A stretch of 64,000 nucleotides of DNA, taken from NCBI GenBank assembly GCA_028274465.1, contig CM051457.1:105833982-105897981 (forward strand). Reading direction: 5' to 3'. The stretch comes from Plantago ovata. Its lineage: Eukaryota > Streptophyta > Magnoliopsida > Lamiales > Plantaginaceae. This document shows positions 46,607 through 58,556 of this stretch, one piece after another; within the stretch, counting starts at the first letter, position 1, and every line of letters starts with the position of its first letter. Below the pieces are notes generated by a model. It was not told the origin of the DNA, searched no databases, and saw only the letters and a list, made by a program, of their open reading frames with translations. The position numbers were made by a program, and so were the translations under genes.

Positions 46607-48845
46607 ATGTCTATCACCTTCGCCTGCGCTACGGCAACGGCTACGTGCTCTTTCAAGGTATATCAATTACGGAAACTAGAGTAAGTTATTTCATTGATAT
46701 ACTTACTTCATCACACTGACAAGTTACACCGCTTTGACTTTTAAAAATCAACATAATTTTTAAAAATTAACATAATTGAAATTTGACTACACATTACTGT
46801 TAAATTATTATAGTAATCTGTTTATCAAAATTATATTATGAAATTTTTCATCCTAAATTTTCAATATATAATTTTATTAAATATTTTACTATTATAGTTT
46901 ATGAATAATTTGTAGTCAAACTTCAATTGTGTTAACCGTAAAAAATTAAAACGTTGTAACTTTTTTTTTTTTTGGACGGAATGAGTAATTTGTAAGGTCC
47001 CAAATTAAATGTTACTGTATGTTTTAACTTTTAACACAACAGAGGTTTGGGTAACTGGGCGGCACTTGAGCCAAATGCCATGCAACACTGGCCCTAATTT
47101 GTTGTAATACACTTCCGTTGGAAAAAATGCCAAGAGTTACGAATCTATATTTAATCCAACATTAGTATTCTTATCATTTTTTATTTTTTTTTGTGGTTTT
47201 TTGTTTTTTTTTTTTAAATTCACATGTGAATGGTAACTGTTGCATTTTTTTTAGACGGAAGATTATGAGAAATTTATTAATTCCAATTTAAAACACGTAA
47301 AAAGATATTCCAAATGATAATTAATAGGAAAACAACATTACTCAACATGCGGCGGCAGTAGAGTCCAGGCAAGTATCATTGTCACACCAAGATGGAGGAA
47401 TTGGACAGAAATCAAAGCTTTTGGTAACAAAAAGGGAAAGCGTCACAATTACTCCCGTTAATGAGAAACATTTACCAAAGGGACTTTTCATGCTTTCAAA
47501 TCTGGACCAGATTTACCCTTTCTTGATTGAGGTTGCTTTTGCATATGAAAGTAAAGGCGACATTAATGTAGATATGACCCACGTACTGAAGAAATCGTTG
47601 GGAACAGTCCTAGAGGAGTATTATCCTCTAACAGGGGGGATGGACAAGAGTCAGGATGGGAATATGTTGGTGGATTGTAGTGCAGGGCACGGTGGGGTAC
47701 CCTTCTTGGAAGCGTTTTGCGACCAAGATATGGCTTCTGCCATCGGGGATATTACAAAGATTGACAACAAGTTGGCCGAGTTTGTTTACGCCGAGGAAAA
47801 ACCTTATGCAACGATACTTGATGTTCCACCATTATCAGTCCAGGTATGATTTTACATATATAGTCACGGTTAATTACCAATGATTAATAGTTCATACTTT
47901 TTCTCTTTCGATCATTCCTCATAATTTTTACATAGTTTTCTCTAACAGATAGATGTATCATATGATATTAATTAGGTTACAAAATTTAAGTGTGGCGGAA
48001 TTATCCTGGTCGTTGGATTCAACCACGCAGTAATGGACGGTCAAGCTTTCTCCGATTTCATGATCAGCTGGTCCCAGGTTGCTAGGGGCTTGCCATTTGC
48101 ACATCCACATCTTGATAGATCGATACTTGCACCAAGAAATCCTCCACAGATCCGCGGATCTCACCATGAATTCACACAGTCTAAAATCACACTTCCTCTA
48201 TTGGGGCCGAAAGATGAACAACAAATCATAATGCAAAAATCATATACCTTCACTCCAGACACGATGAGCCAACTCAAGAAATTGGCCACACAAAACAACA
48301 ATCCTAACACCAACCCCACAAGCTTTGAAGTTCTAACAGCACTCATCTGGACTTGTTGGACTAAAGCCATGAAAATCAACCTGCAGATTACTACACAAGT
48401 CCTCACAGTAGTGGACGGTCGGTCTAAGTTCCAGCCTCCCCTCCCAAAGCCCTACTTTGGCAATGCCGTAGTGTTGGCATGTGCTCGGTCCAAAGTGAGT
48501 GACCTGACTAGTAAACCACTCTCCTTTGCAGTACAACTGGTTCAAGAATCAATTAAAGAAGTTACAGAAGAGTATGTGAGATCAACAATAGATTACCGTG
48601 AGGTGAAGCGTAAACCAGTAGAGCACGTGAACACGTTGTGGATCACCAAGTGGAGTAGGATTCCATTCTATGAGGTGGACTTTTCGTGGGGAGAGCCTAA
48701 ACAGGTCGCGCCTGCCTTGCCCATCTATAACCTTGTGGTTCTTCTGGCCGAAGATAAGGATGTTAAAAACTTGGTTGTGTCAATAAGCCTGCATGCTGAA
48801 GCTATGGAGATATTTGAAGAGCAAATGGAATCAATTTTGAATTGA
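46607..48845 (+). CDS. BAHD acyltransferase gene 3
   Basis: Paralogue of gene 2 with identical exon lengths: 46607-46657, 47328-47843 and 47976-48845; 478 aa. Exon 1 encodes MSITFACATATATCSFK. HXXXD is HAVMD (206-210). The DFGWG box is DFSWG (424-428), closer to consensus than in gene 2. Landmarks: LSNLDQIYPF, EEYYPLTGGM, PPLSVQVTKFKCGG. Likely role as for gene 2, with the acceptor unknown. The promoter-proximal 250 bp is shared with gene 2 (ATGAAAATCGTGGCTTCTT), so regulation may be similar, apart from a hAT-like MITE inserted upstream here and SINEs inserted upstream of gene 2. Intron 1 is about 300 bp longer than in gene 2 because of a MITE. No lesions seen. Confidence 0.9.
46704..46987. 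mobile_element. Stowaway-like MITE in intron 1 of BAHD 3
   Basis: TACTTCATCACACTGACAAG on the left, and GTTGTAAC...GGACGGAATGAGTA on the right, roughly inverted; inner GACTACA/TGTAGTC blocks are also inverted. It is absent from the BAHD 2 intron, which is shorter by about this length. Confidence 0.65.
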
Positions 48846-49126
48846 ATATATATGGTTCTTAGTTACTATATATATGATTCAATTTGATACATTTGTGTTA
48901 TATCATAACTTGCATTGTTATAATCGGATATGATATGTATTGTGTGTGTCTAGCTTCACCATCATGATGTTCAAGAGTTGAAACACATATTGAAGTGAGA
49001 GTATGTTGATTGGCAATTTATAGTATATTTCACCAGCATAACTAGTTTAGCTTAAGTTATAAGATGCTATAGTTCACATGACGCTATCGTTCCTTGAATA
49101 TTTTGATTGGTCCAAGGTTAGATATG
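48846..49126. other. 3' flank of BAHD 3
   Basis: Terminator-side sequence, alignable in part with the BAHD 2 flank. Nothing else seen. Confidence 0.4.
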
Positions 49127-49378
49127 TACTCCGTCCCTTTCAGATCATTTATACAATTTGATTTTGGACACATAAAATAAGGAAAATAGTTAAATATTGA
49201 GTTATATTGATAGTAAATGTTGATTTAATTTATTGGGGGGTTAGTGGCCACTCAAATGTGTTGATGAAATATAAAATTATTATTAACATGTTCAAATATG
49301 ACAAAGAAATAAAATGGTGCAACTCTAATGGGTAGTCCAAAATGGCAAAAGTGCAACTGTTCTATGACGGATGGAGTA
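49127..49378. mobile_element. Stowaway MITE
   Basis: TA-CTCCGTCCCTTTCAGATC is mirrored by TTCTATGACGGATGGAG-TA. Confidence 0.75.
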
Positions 49379-49449
49379 TATGGTTATTCAGGGCCATGAT
49401 CTAGTCCTAATTCATGGATGGTTATAAGTGTGGTTGGTGGGGTTACTTC

Positions 49450-49721
49450 TGGTAGAATTTCAACTTTCTCAAAAGTTTAAATTGTTGGGCAGGAATTATA
49501 TTAATTCTCCAACAGTCCCCCGCACTCGTGGCCGATTTCAACCTTTTTGGGGAGGCCAATCGAGTGAAAATTTAATATGGGGCAGAGTTTGTCACCAGGA
49601 AAATTCTAACCCAGGTGGGTGTGAGCCAAATGGCTATCATACCATGATATAATTCCATCTCTCTCAAAAGCTTAAACTGTTGGGGGAACGGAATCTAGTC
49701 ATTTAAATTAATTCTCCAACA
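49450..49721 (-). mobile_element. TRIM retroelement, second copy
   Basis: LTR-like repeats 49450-49514 (with a short internal deletion) and 49645-49721 match the TRIM in BAHD 1. Perfect duplication ACTTC (49445-49449 and 49722-49726). The primer site complement beside the right repeat is degenerate (GCTATCATACCA). Confidence 0.85.
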
Positions 49722-49823
49722 ACTTCTCTCTCAATACATCAACTAGCTCATAAATCAAGCTCAATATGCATAACTGGAAGATCTCAATGAGAACATAAAC
49801 AGGTAAAGAGCTACACTTTGCAC

Positions 49824-51820
49824 CACTACAACAATTTGGCTCTTATACCATGCTTTCTTTTACCACCCTTCGGAAACCCTACTATAAAACCACATACACC
49901 ACTATTTCAGTATCTTATTCTACGTGTTCAAACTGTAGTGTATAGAGCCAATCCTGAAATTCGGTGCCATTTTAGCAATTAAGTGAATGTTTTGGGCCCT
50001 TTTGCAAATTACACTTTATAATGTGCACTCCAACTCAAAATTATGTCAAAAACTCGAAATTCATTTCCAAACTCAAAGCAGCTTCAATAATTCTGTCCAA
50101 TGGTGAAATCTCCATCGAAACCCTAATCGAGTCCTCATTAATATTCTATTAATCACATCCCCAATCCAATTCTATCTCATGTTTTGAAGATGTCGATTTG
50201 CTCGTTTGGTTCTCAGAGCCATTGAGTTGTAGTTGCTGAGAGCATGTAGCATAGCAATCTAGAAATTGATTTGTAAGTTGTGACCAATCGATCAAGTTAC
50301 TGTCATCCTGCATCTTCTATCACTGATATAATTTTATCATATTTGTTTAATGCGTGTGTATTGTAGGCTTTCATATAGAGTTGCTATAAATTATAAGTAG
50401 TAATTTTTCTCGTTTTCTGTTCATTAAAGGAATGCAGCGTCAACTCTTCAGATTATGGTCCTCTACCGGTCGACCATCTGATTCTCCTCCTTGGTGCTTG
50501 GCTCCATTTGATCCAGAGGGTATTTTAAGGTTAACCATAGTTCACTTTCTCATTTATGAGTATTACTAGTTGAACAAATTCATGAATAGTGAGTAGTGAT
50601 TGCTTGACATATGTTCAGGTGTGTATGCAAGTTTATTAATAACACATGTTTATGAGCTTTGATCTTTTCCACATGAGTTCGATGACGGCTTTCAGCTGAT
50701 TACGTTTTTCATGTGCCTGTAAGTGAATATGTCATCTCAGATGTGAAAGCGGTGAGTTTCAGGCTTAAACATGTGTGATTGTAATATACTTCTACGGTTT
50801 ATGCTTTGATGTATGCATATTTGTAGCTCTCTAGAGTGCTTGTATGTTTTGTGGGTGTGTTGAATTTTGGGAATATTCATGTATTTTGGGGATTTGGTTG
50901 TTTGTCAAGATACGGCCAAGTGATTTCGGTTATGTCCATTTAGATACGAACTGCAGTACGTGTTCCCATATTTTCCGTAATTCAGTTGAGTTTTGACTGC
51001 AGTATTTTTGCTATCTATGATGTATACAGACTTGCAAAATGCTCACTTCTATTCTATTCTGCTCCTGAAACTGCATGTTAAAAATTTATTGCTAACTTTT
51101 TACACCCGCAGGCCTGCTTACCTGTCTGCATTTTCACTTGGCAGTAGAATCACCTATGTCGGCTTAGGCACCTACTAGTCTGGTACTATAATTGTGTTTT
51201 AAATATTGGTTCCATGTGTACTATGCAATCTATGGTTCATCTTTCTGCTCTAGCCCTTGTTGCATTATTTGGAAGTCAATGGGTTTACGCAACGACGGAA
51301 AAGCCCCTAGAGACCTGGAGAAGTCTTGAACAAGATTATTTGCTTACTGACTAGTGGCCAGGAAAATATTATGTAGAGTCGATCTTTACTACTTAATTTG
51401 CGAATGAAAATGTAGCATCGATTGATGTCTTTGTATGGCAAGCAACAGTTATTTTTGCTCTTTATATGCAATCTGAAAGTTCGATCATTTAGTTGAATTA
51501 GTACAAATTGTGGCTTTGATGGAGTAAAATGGGCATTGGCAAATTTTCCTTTTTTTGTTTTTTTTTTCCAAGTTATATACCAAGCTTACTTTTTAAGCGT
51601 GGTAAATGGTATATACCACACTTTTTATGCGTGGCAAAAAACTTTATACAACGAGCAATTTATGCCTAATTCTTTTACCACGGACTTTTATACCACAGTA
51701 CTACTACGCTTTCTAATGGTGGTATACTTTATACCACACTTTTTTGCTATGCACCACGCGTTACAAACACTACTTTTAAGCGTCGTATATATTTTATACC
51801 TCTCACGTGTTATTGTAGTG
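49824..51820. mobile_element. CACTA element 1, non-autonomous
   Basis: Begins CACTACAACAATTTGGC and ends GTGTTATTGTAGTG, with the exact 3-bp duplication CAC on each side. Subterminal TATACCAC/GTGGTATA words are numerous, notably at 51580-51800. No transposase. A frame near 50433 (QRQLFRLWSSTGRPSDSPP) may be a captured gene fragment. Confidence 0.85.
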
Positions 51821-51984
51821 CACTAATATATTGTTATGCATCCTGAGTAATAATTTCAAGAAAAGTATGTCAACTTGGCTTCATGGTGTTTATCTAATGC
51901 TCTCTATCCTACGAGTTAGAAGTTCTTCACATTCTACAAATAAACAAACAGTTCATATATGGAGAGAAACGTAACTCAATCAAC

Positions 51985-52858
51985 GGAAAAATTCTCCAAA
52001 ATGTACCTTAAATTTCCTACTATGTCCATATTGTACTATAAGTTTACTAGTTACTACTACCACAATTTGTCCTAGTATAAGTTTTTTTTAAAAAAATATA
52101 AGTTTAAAAAAAAAAACTAATTTTAGTACTATTGTGTAATCTAGGCCCGACGAACAATATTAGGGCAAATTCATCTCTAATTCGCTCCCACTTCGCCATC
52201 AATTCGCGAATTAGTGACAATTCTCACTAATTCGCCTGATAAAAAAATGAAAAGGTAGTAATTGATTGACCTGGGCAATTTATTTAATCACAACTTCTTA
52301 ATTTTAGAAGCAGAATTCGTTCTCTCCAAACAAAAACAAAGATCTATTCTCTCAAATCCCTAACTTTCTCGCTCACTTCATCACGTATTCAACAATTCAG
52401 CTCCATAATTAAATTGATAGCATGTGGGTCATATAATCACCGATCTTCTAAGCATGAGGCACCAGTATACAGTAAGTAATCTTCAATCTGATATTAATTA
52501 AAAGGGACAGTAAATTGAATATTTAATTCGACTTCTTTAATCCATTTTTTGTAGTAAATCAACAAAAGAAGCTAATTACTCCGGTCTGTTTTGAAAATTT
52601 TCGTTTCTTTGTCTTTTTTTTTAATCAGGAGAATTAGTAGGAATTATCACTAATTCTCGAATTCATGGTTAATTGAGGGTGAATTAAAGGTGAATTCGCC
52701 GTAAAATTAGTTCGCCGGGCCTAGATTACACCGTAGTACTAAAATTAGAATTTTTTTTAAACTTATAAGACAATATGTGGTAGTAGTAAACTTATTATAG
52801 TGCAATATGGACGGAGTAGAAAACTTACCGTACATTTTGATTTTGAAGGATTTTTCTC
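51985..52858. mobile_element. Long-TIR DNA element, family L copy 2
   Basis: Perfect 9-bp duplication TCAATCAAC (51976-51984 and 52859-52867). Outer roughly 230 bp are inverted copies: GGAAAAATTCTCCAAAATG left; complement of the right starts GAGAAAAATCCTTC. Shares CCCGACGAAC and GAATTAGTGA blocks with 10965-11783. The 9-bp duplication points to Mutator-like transposition. Confidence 0.85.
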
Positions 52859-53091
52859 TCAATCAACATTAAGAAATCTAGAAGGATGCGCCTGTAGGAA
52901 CGAAGACATTCAAGTACTTAACAGATGAATGTGGACTAATTTAAACTGCTTGAAATTAGTCAAAAACTCTAGTATTCAGTTACAACTGCGTATTTCTCCC
53001 TCCATTCTGCCAAAATAGCTTAAAAGAGAAACTTGGAAGGAAGACGAATTTGTATTGAATGCGGCGGAAGTAGTGAGAAAGAACAGAGCAT

Positions 53092-53188
53092 ATGGCAAGC
53101 ACATATATAGCCGCTCATGTTGCTCTAATGTTTGTGATGTTGATGAACATTTTGGCGTCACTCTCTGGCTTTGATCATTGCAACAATG
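53092..53188 (+). CDS. Possible first exon of a small secreted protein
   Basis: ATG opens a hydrophobic leader (MASTYIAAHVALMFVMLMNI then LASLSGFDHCNN) ending at a fair donor AATG|GTACGT. No downstream exon could be joined, so this may be a gene remnant or chance. Function unknown. Confidence 0.25.
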
Positions 53189-53429
53189 GTACGTTGTTGC
53201 TTTTACAATTTATTATAGTTCACAATTATTGTAATATATTTACTCTTCTCTTTATTGTATCTTTGAAAGATATCTAGCTATTCCATGTGACGATAGAGCA
53301 TGTGCATAAGACTGTTGGTCTAAACATGTGTAAAATTCAAGTGTTATTTAAGTGGATTACTATGCGGAAATTTAATTTCTCGACATGTGTAGGTAGACCA
53401 CGTTAAATATATGAAAGTCTTGAAATCGT

Positions 53430-53560
53430 TCTTTCAAGAGTTCACCATAGGCTGCTCAGGTCTTGCCTCCTAATTGCACGTCTATAGTCCATATCTTATT
53501 AGCTTGCAGGGCTCTCAGTTATTGATCAATTGCTTCTTTCCAGTGATCATATTGGATTGC
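53430..53560 (-). pseudogene. Copia reverse-transcriptase scrap
   Basis: The minus strand reads WKEAIDQ, stop, then LRALQANKIWTI, recalling the start of the Copia RT domain (W..A...E..AL..N.TW). It has stops and no flanking LTR nearby. Confidence 0.5.
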
Positions 53561-53639
53561 TTTATTATAGGAAGAAGGTTCTTCAAGAATGATAAACAAA
53601 TTAGAGAATACGTACCATCTTGTGATTTCTAAACATTGT

Positions 53640-54090
53640 ATGATACTACTTTGTATACATTAGTTTTGTAGTAACAATTCTCGTTTTATTCTAGTCATCT
53701 TGACTTAATAAGTTTTGAATCAACACAATGTAGTTGCATGTGCAAAGATAACAGATGACGAACCAGCAGGCTACTTTCTTTTTTCAAGTTCATAGTTGAA
53801 GAATGTAATTAATAGTGTAATACCCTTTCGAATGTAATCACCCTCCAGCAAATTGTATGGTATCGCACCACCATCAAGCCCTGTGATCACCAGAACAACC
53901 TTTCCCTGCAGTAGTACTTTCCACAAAATGCTCATATATCCACAAACCATGTAAATTATTGCACCACCATCAAGCCCTGTGATCACCTACACTACATACT
54001 GTTAATGTAAAAAAAGAGTTGAGAACCTGAAAGTTCCAGATAGGCAAGATTTAGCTGATCATGAGCATATATATACGTACCCAAGGCTTT
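53640..54090. other. Intergenic with a 28-bp direct repeat
   Basis: GCACCACCATCAAGCCCTGT begins at 53865 and again at 53961, 96 bp apart. No gene recognised. Confidence 0.45.
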
Positions 54091-55813
54091 TGATAGAGAA
54101 TTGTAGGTTCGAATGCCAAGAAAGAGTATTTTTGGTGTAGCAGAGCTACCTTTTTGGGATTTATTGACTGAAAAAATAAAAAACAAGATAAAGACAACCA
54201 ATTTCCGAAGATACGCGCGCCAAGCCAAAAGGGAGAAACCAACTCCTAAGAGTGACTAAACGTCCATTCTTCTCTGAATGCCTAATCTGACGCTCTAACC
54301 ATCTTATATATATAATATAAGTTATACTAAAGACCTAACATAATTCTAAATCTATTAAGTAATATAAATATAATGAAATACTAATTGCTAATATAAATCA
54401 TAAATCTAATAAAGAACTAACGTAGCAATTCTTCCACCCTTAAAAGTGATTTGTCCTCAAGGCTGGATTAAGCCACTTCAATCTCTTCTTGTATACTTGA
54501 ATTATCGGTTGATGAACGAACTCATGTTCAGCCTTATATAGTTCGAGGACTTTGACTAGGTAGCAGGCTCTAGTTCATGTACACTACAAGAAAACAGCCA
54601 AATAGAGACGGATTAATAGCGACAGAATGTGATCCGTCGCAAAATAGCGACGGATCGGTGATTTTAGCGACGGATACAAATCTGACTGGTAATTAGCGAC
54701 GAATAATTCCATCCGTCGTGAAATTTGCGACGGATCGGTTTATCCGTCGCTAAATTTAGAGACGGATGGACTTATCCGTCGCTATATGAGTTGACCATTG
54801 TTTAATTAATAGAAAAGAAAAATCATTAAATAAAATATAGCGACGGATCGGTTTATCCGTCGCTAAATTTAGCGACGGATGGACTTATCCGTCGCTAAAG
54901 GAAATCGCGATCTGCGTATAAAGAAGACGACGTCTTCTTCTCTTCTTCATTCTCTCCTCATTCTCTTCTCCCCCAAATCATCCAGTAAACCCTAACCACC
55001 GGCCGTCCGCCGTCGACCACCCACCACCGTCCACTGTCATCATCGGAGACGCACCACCTTCCACCGCCACCATTCTTTAATCCAATTGGTAAGTTTCCTT
55101 CCTCTCATTCTTTTCTTTTGCTTCTCTAGTTTTTCAATTTCATTTCCTAATTCCTCCTTTTTGGTTGAAATTGGTAAAATTAGCCACCACCGTGCCATAG
55201 TGACGAGCCACTTCCTCCTCTTCTCCTCTCTGATTCTCCGATTCGATCTCTGCCACAAAAGGTTAGAACCCTAACCCTAATTTTTTGGGCTTTTTGCCTA
55301 AACCTAAACCGAAGCTTCGAATTGATTTGCCATAAATTAACCCTAATTTCTAAGTGTAATTTGGTTAATATTCATGTAATATTCATGTTAAATAGAATTT
55401 TGATATTCATGCTTAATATTCATGTTAAATTTGCTCAAGTTAGTTCTGTTCATATTCATGTTATTATTATGTTAATTATTTTAATTATGTTATTTTGTTA
55501 ATTTAATTAATTATGTTGTGATGATGTTAAAACCGGATTCATCAAAGATTGGGTTTTGTGTTAATATGATTTATGTTTGTAGAACTAGATTGAATTTTGA
55601 ATTTCTCGCGGGCTATTGTTAGCTGTTTGTTGTTGATTGTGTTTCCTTTAGCTTGTGATATGTGAATGAGGCAATGCTTTCAGTTTCTTGACTTTAGTGG
55701 TCTTGATTATTGCTCGCGTATCATATATGCGGTTTTTTGGGGCAGCTATGGTTCAAGTTTCTTGAGTTTGATTAAAGTAAAGACAAGGTGAACGATTGTA
55801 TGTAGCATATGTT

Positions 55814-57890
55814 TGATAGTGTATATGTCCTAGAGACAGTCCTTACTAAGGGCATGGTGCCCTTATAGAGGGCATATATGTACTATTACACAGGTCAACG
55901 TAATATAATATATGTTTGTTGCATTTTACTATTGAGTATCACTTTCATATTTATATTACACCAGGCTGCAGCATGTCATATTTTTATTACTGTCTGTATT
56001 GATATTAAACATGTCCCCTCGGATAGATGACCGATCACACAGTTAGTGGGAGCTATGTGAGTTATCATCTATCCCAAACTCTCCCTAGTCGTGGTTCATC
56101 TCGGATGTGGGGGTCTGAATGAACCTGACAAGACTAGTATGCGTGGAGGTTATACTTGTTGGAGCAAGTGTGAGCCGATCCCACAGTGACGGAACGGATT
56201 GTTGGACAATCGAGAAACGTTCCCATAACTGCGCATAGTTGTTCGAAGAAGCTTTATCGAACAATGAAAGTACCCACCGGACACTCCCATCGATGTATAC
56301 TCTAGACCGACGTGTCTATGGGAACCGGTGAGTTGTCGAAGTGATGCCATTCGTCCTTTGTACTTACAGAACTTTATCATCACATTTGTTGCCCCATATC
56401 CTTGGTGGACCCGTTGATGTCAGCTCTGAATAAGCAGCTGACCTAAGACACGATCCAGGATTATGGCTAAATACAAATGGGGGTGATAAGTGATTATGTG
56501 AAGTATTCATCTCTCAAGTGTAGCACAGGAGAGCACTGCTCATAGTCTGCATAGTTGTGTTGGTAAAGTCACTGGCCAGTGCAAATGATATATTATGATG
56601 GTCATAAGTATATCTTAACCAAGCAACTCCCTGAGACGCCCGTGGATGTATTATTGGGATAGACACTTCATCGATCCTAGATACATTCGAGCAAGTCAGA
56701 TGAAGGGACGTTACCATCGCCGCGTTGAGCGCGACAGGCTTCGCAACGAAAGGGTTAGCTTTGAGAAACCTCTCAAACGTCCTCACGTGTTAATATTGCA
56801 AATGGAACCGTCTAGGAATTCCATGTTGCCTAGTCTAGGACTTGCTTAATACGGTGAGGCCCTATGGGTCACACTATGTGGTGATTCAGTCTATCAGAAT
56901 ATCCTTGAAGATGGAATCGCAATTAATTTGGAATTAATTGTAATTTGATGGATTATAATTAATTTGGAATTAATTATAATATTTGGTGGCTCAATTAATG
57001 ATTTGGAATTATTAATTGAATTGGCTAATTAATTGTATTTTATGTAAATACAATTAAAGATTATATTTTAGAAATATAATGGAGGTTCGATTAGAAAGGA
57101 TATGTTAATTTAGAATTAACATATGCAATTGGGCAAAATCTACTGGGAGTTTGGATTGCCTTAGAAATATAAGTGGGTCCCAAAAGTGGGACCCACCTCC
57201 CGTAGGACAAGGCGCGCGCGCTCGCGTGGCTAGATAAGGGGAAGGAGTTCGACTCCTTCCTCTATTAGAAGTCCAAGGGATAAGTTAGATTTTCCTGATT
57301 GAGTTTTAATTTGATTGGGAATGAATCTAGACTTGATAATGGTTTCCTTGTGCGATAAGAATTAGATTCTTATTCCTTTACGAAGTCTAATTGCTTATGC
57401 TTTAGGCTTCTATAGACTACTATATATAGTAGACTATTAGAGAGCTTTACACACAGTTTTGAACACAGTTATTCTACCCAGTTTTCTTAGAGAAAATAAA
57501 ATCTCTCCCCTCCTCCCTTAGCCACCCACGCGCGCGCCACCACCGGAGGGAATTGTCGCCCCGTCTTCTTGGTCACATAAAGAATATTCTAGTATTCTTC
57601 CAATAGGCTGTTCATCCGTGGATACCAAGGTTGAGGTTCTAGGAGCTGAAAACTAACTCTTATTGTCTTGCAGATATAAGGAGCATTGTAGATACCTTCG
57701 ACTTCGACGAAGGAGAAGATACACCGGATTATTACGAAGATTTGGAAGCTGCTTTGGAAGTAAGGTTAGTCTTCTAATTGACGTGTTTATATATATACGA
57801 CATATGCATAATCAATTAACCTGTATGTTAAGAAAATTTTTGAAATTCCGCTGCGTACCCTAGGGGTAACTCTGACCGTATTTTCTTACA
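55814..57890 (+). mobile_element. Solo LTR, 2.1 kb, inside CACTA element 2
   Basis: TGATAGTGTATATGTCC...TTTTCTTACA with the exact 5-bp duplication ATGTT (55809-55813 and 57891-57895). TATATATAG at 57421 suggests plus orientation with a U3 of about 1.6 kb. Long LTRs like this occur in SIRE-type Copia elements, but the lineage cannot be settled without internal sequence. Short frames inside are not genes. Confidence 0.85.
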
Positions 57891-58486
57891 ATGTTAACAT
57901 GGACTCTTTCTGAGTTTATTAGTATATGATTTTGCTGGTTTATTAATTTTATCAAATGTAGGTAATGAGTCTGATTGGTGGCGTTAAAGAAAAAGTTGCG
58001 GTGATGGTGGATGACATGATCGACACAACAAGTAATTTTCTATTCTAATTTAACCTGAATTCTCTTCATTCTGCCATATGTTGTCTTAAACTAATTTAAC
58101 ATAGTACATAGTGTACGGTATAAACCAGAAAAGATGGCAATAAAACATGAATTGTATATGCCCCTGCCCCTGAGTCCTTAATTATCCCTATTAGATTTTG
58201 AGCATTGTGGTAGTGAAACTTGTTGGGCACTAGGGATGAAGTTGCAACTTAAACTGTGACATGTGTTGTGGGATTGTGTGTTTTTATGTTATGGTTGGAG
58301 TTCTAAGTGTTTCTAATGAGCTTTTGAATATACACAACTTAAACTTTCTAACTATCAAAAAAAAAAAAAAAAAAAAAAGTCTATGGCCTCTTGTCTCTAA
58401 AAATCCGCGTAATACTTTTTGGTGTTATGTTATGTGAAGTGTTTACTTCCATTCCATTTCCAGTGTTAATGAGTATCCATTACTAT

Positions 58487-58556
58487 GGGTGTTTGGTCTA
58501 GTGGTATGATTCTCGCGAAATGCGAGAGGTCGCGAGTTCGATTCTCGCAGCACCCC
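58487..58556 (+). tRNA. tRNA-Pro-like sequence with shortened anticodon loop
   Basis: GGGTGTT pairs with AGCACCC. D arm TCTAGTGGTATGA, T arm GCGAG-TTCGATT-CTCGC and discriminator C are all present and match plant tRNA-Pro from memory. Between CTCGC and GCGAG only five bases (GAAAT) remain where seven are expected, so there is no proline anticodon. Most likely a tRNA pseudogene carried by the CACTA element. Confidence 0.6.

Noticed and set aside
56150..56849. Frames within the solo LTR
   Set aside because: They are short, on both strands and inside a sequence with clear LTR ends and target duplication; they have no domain.
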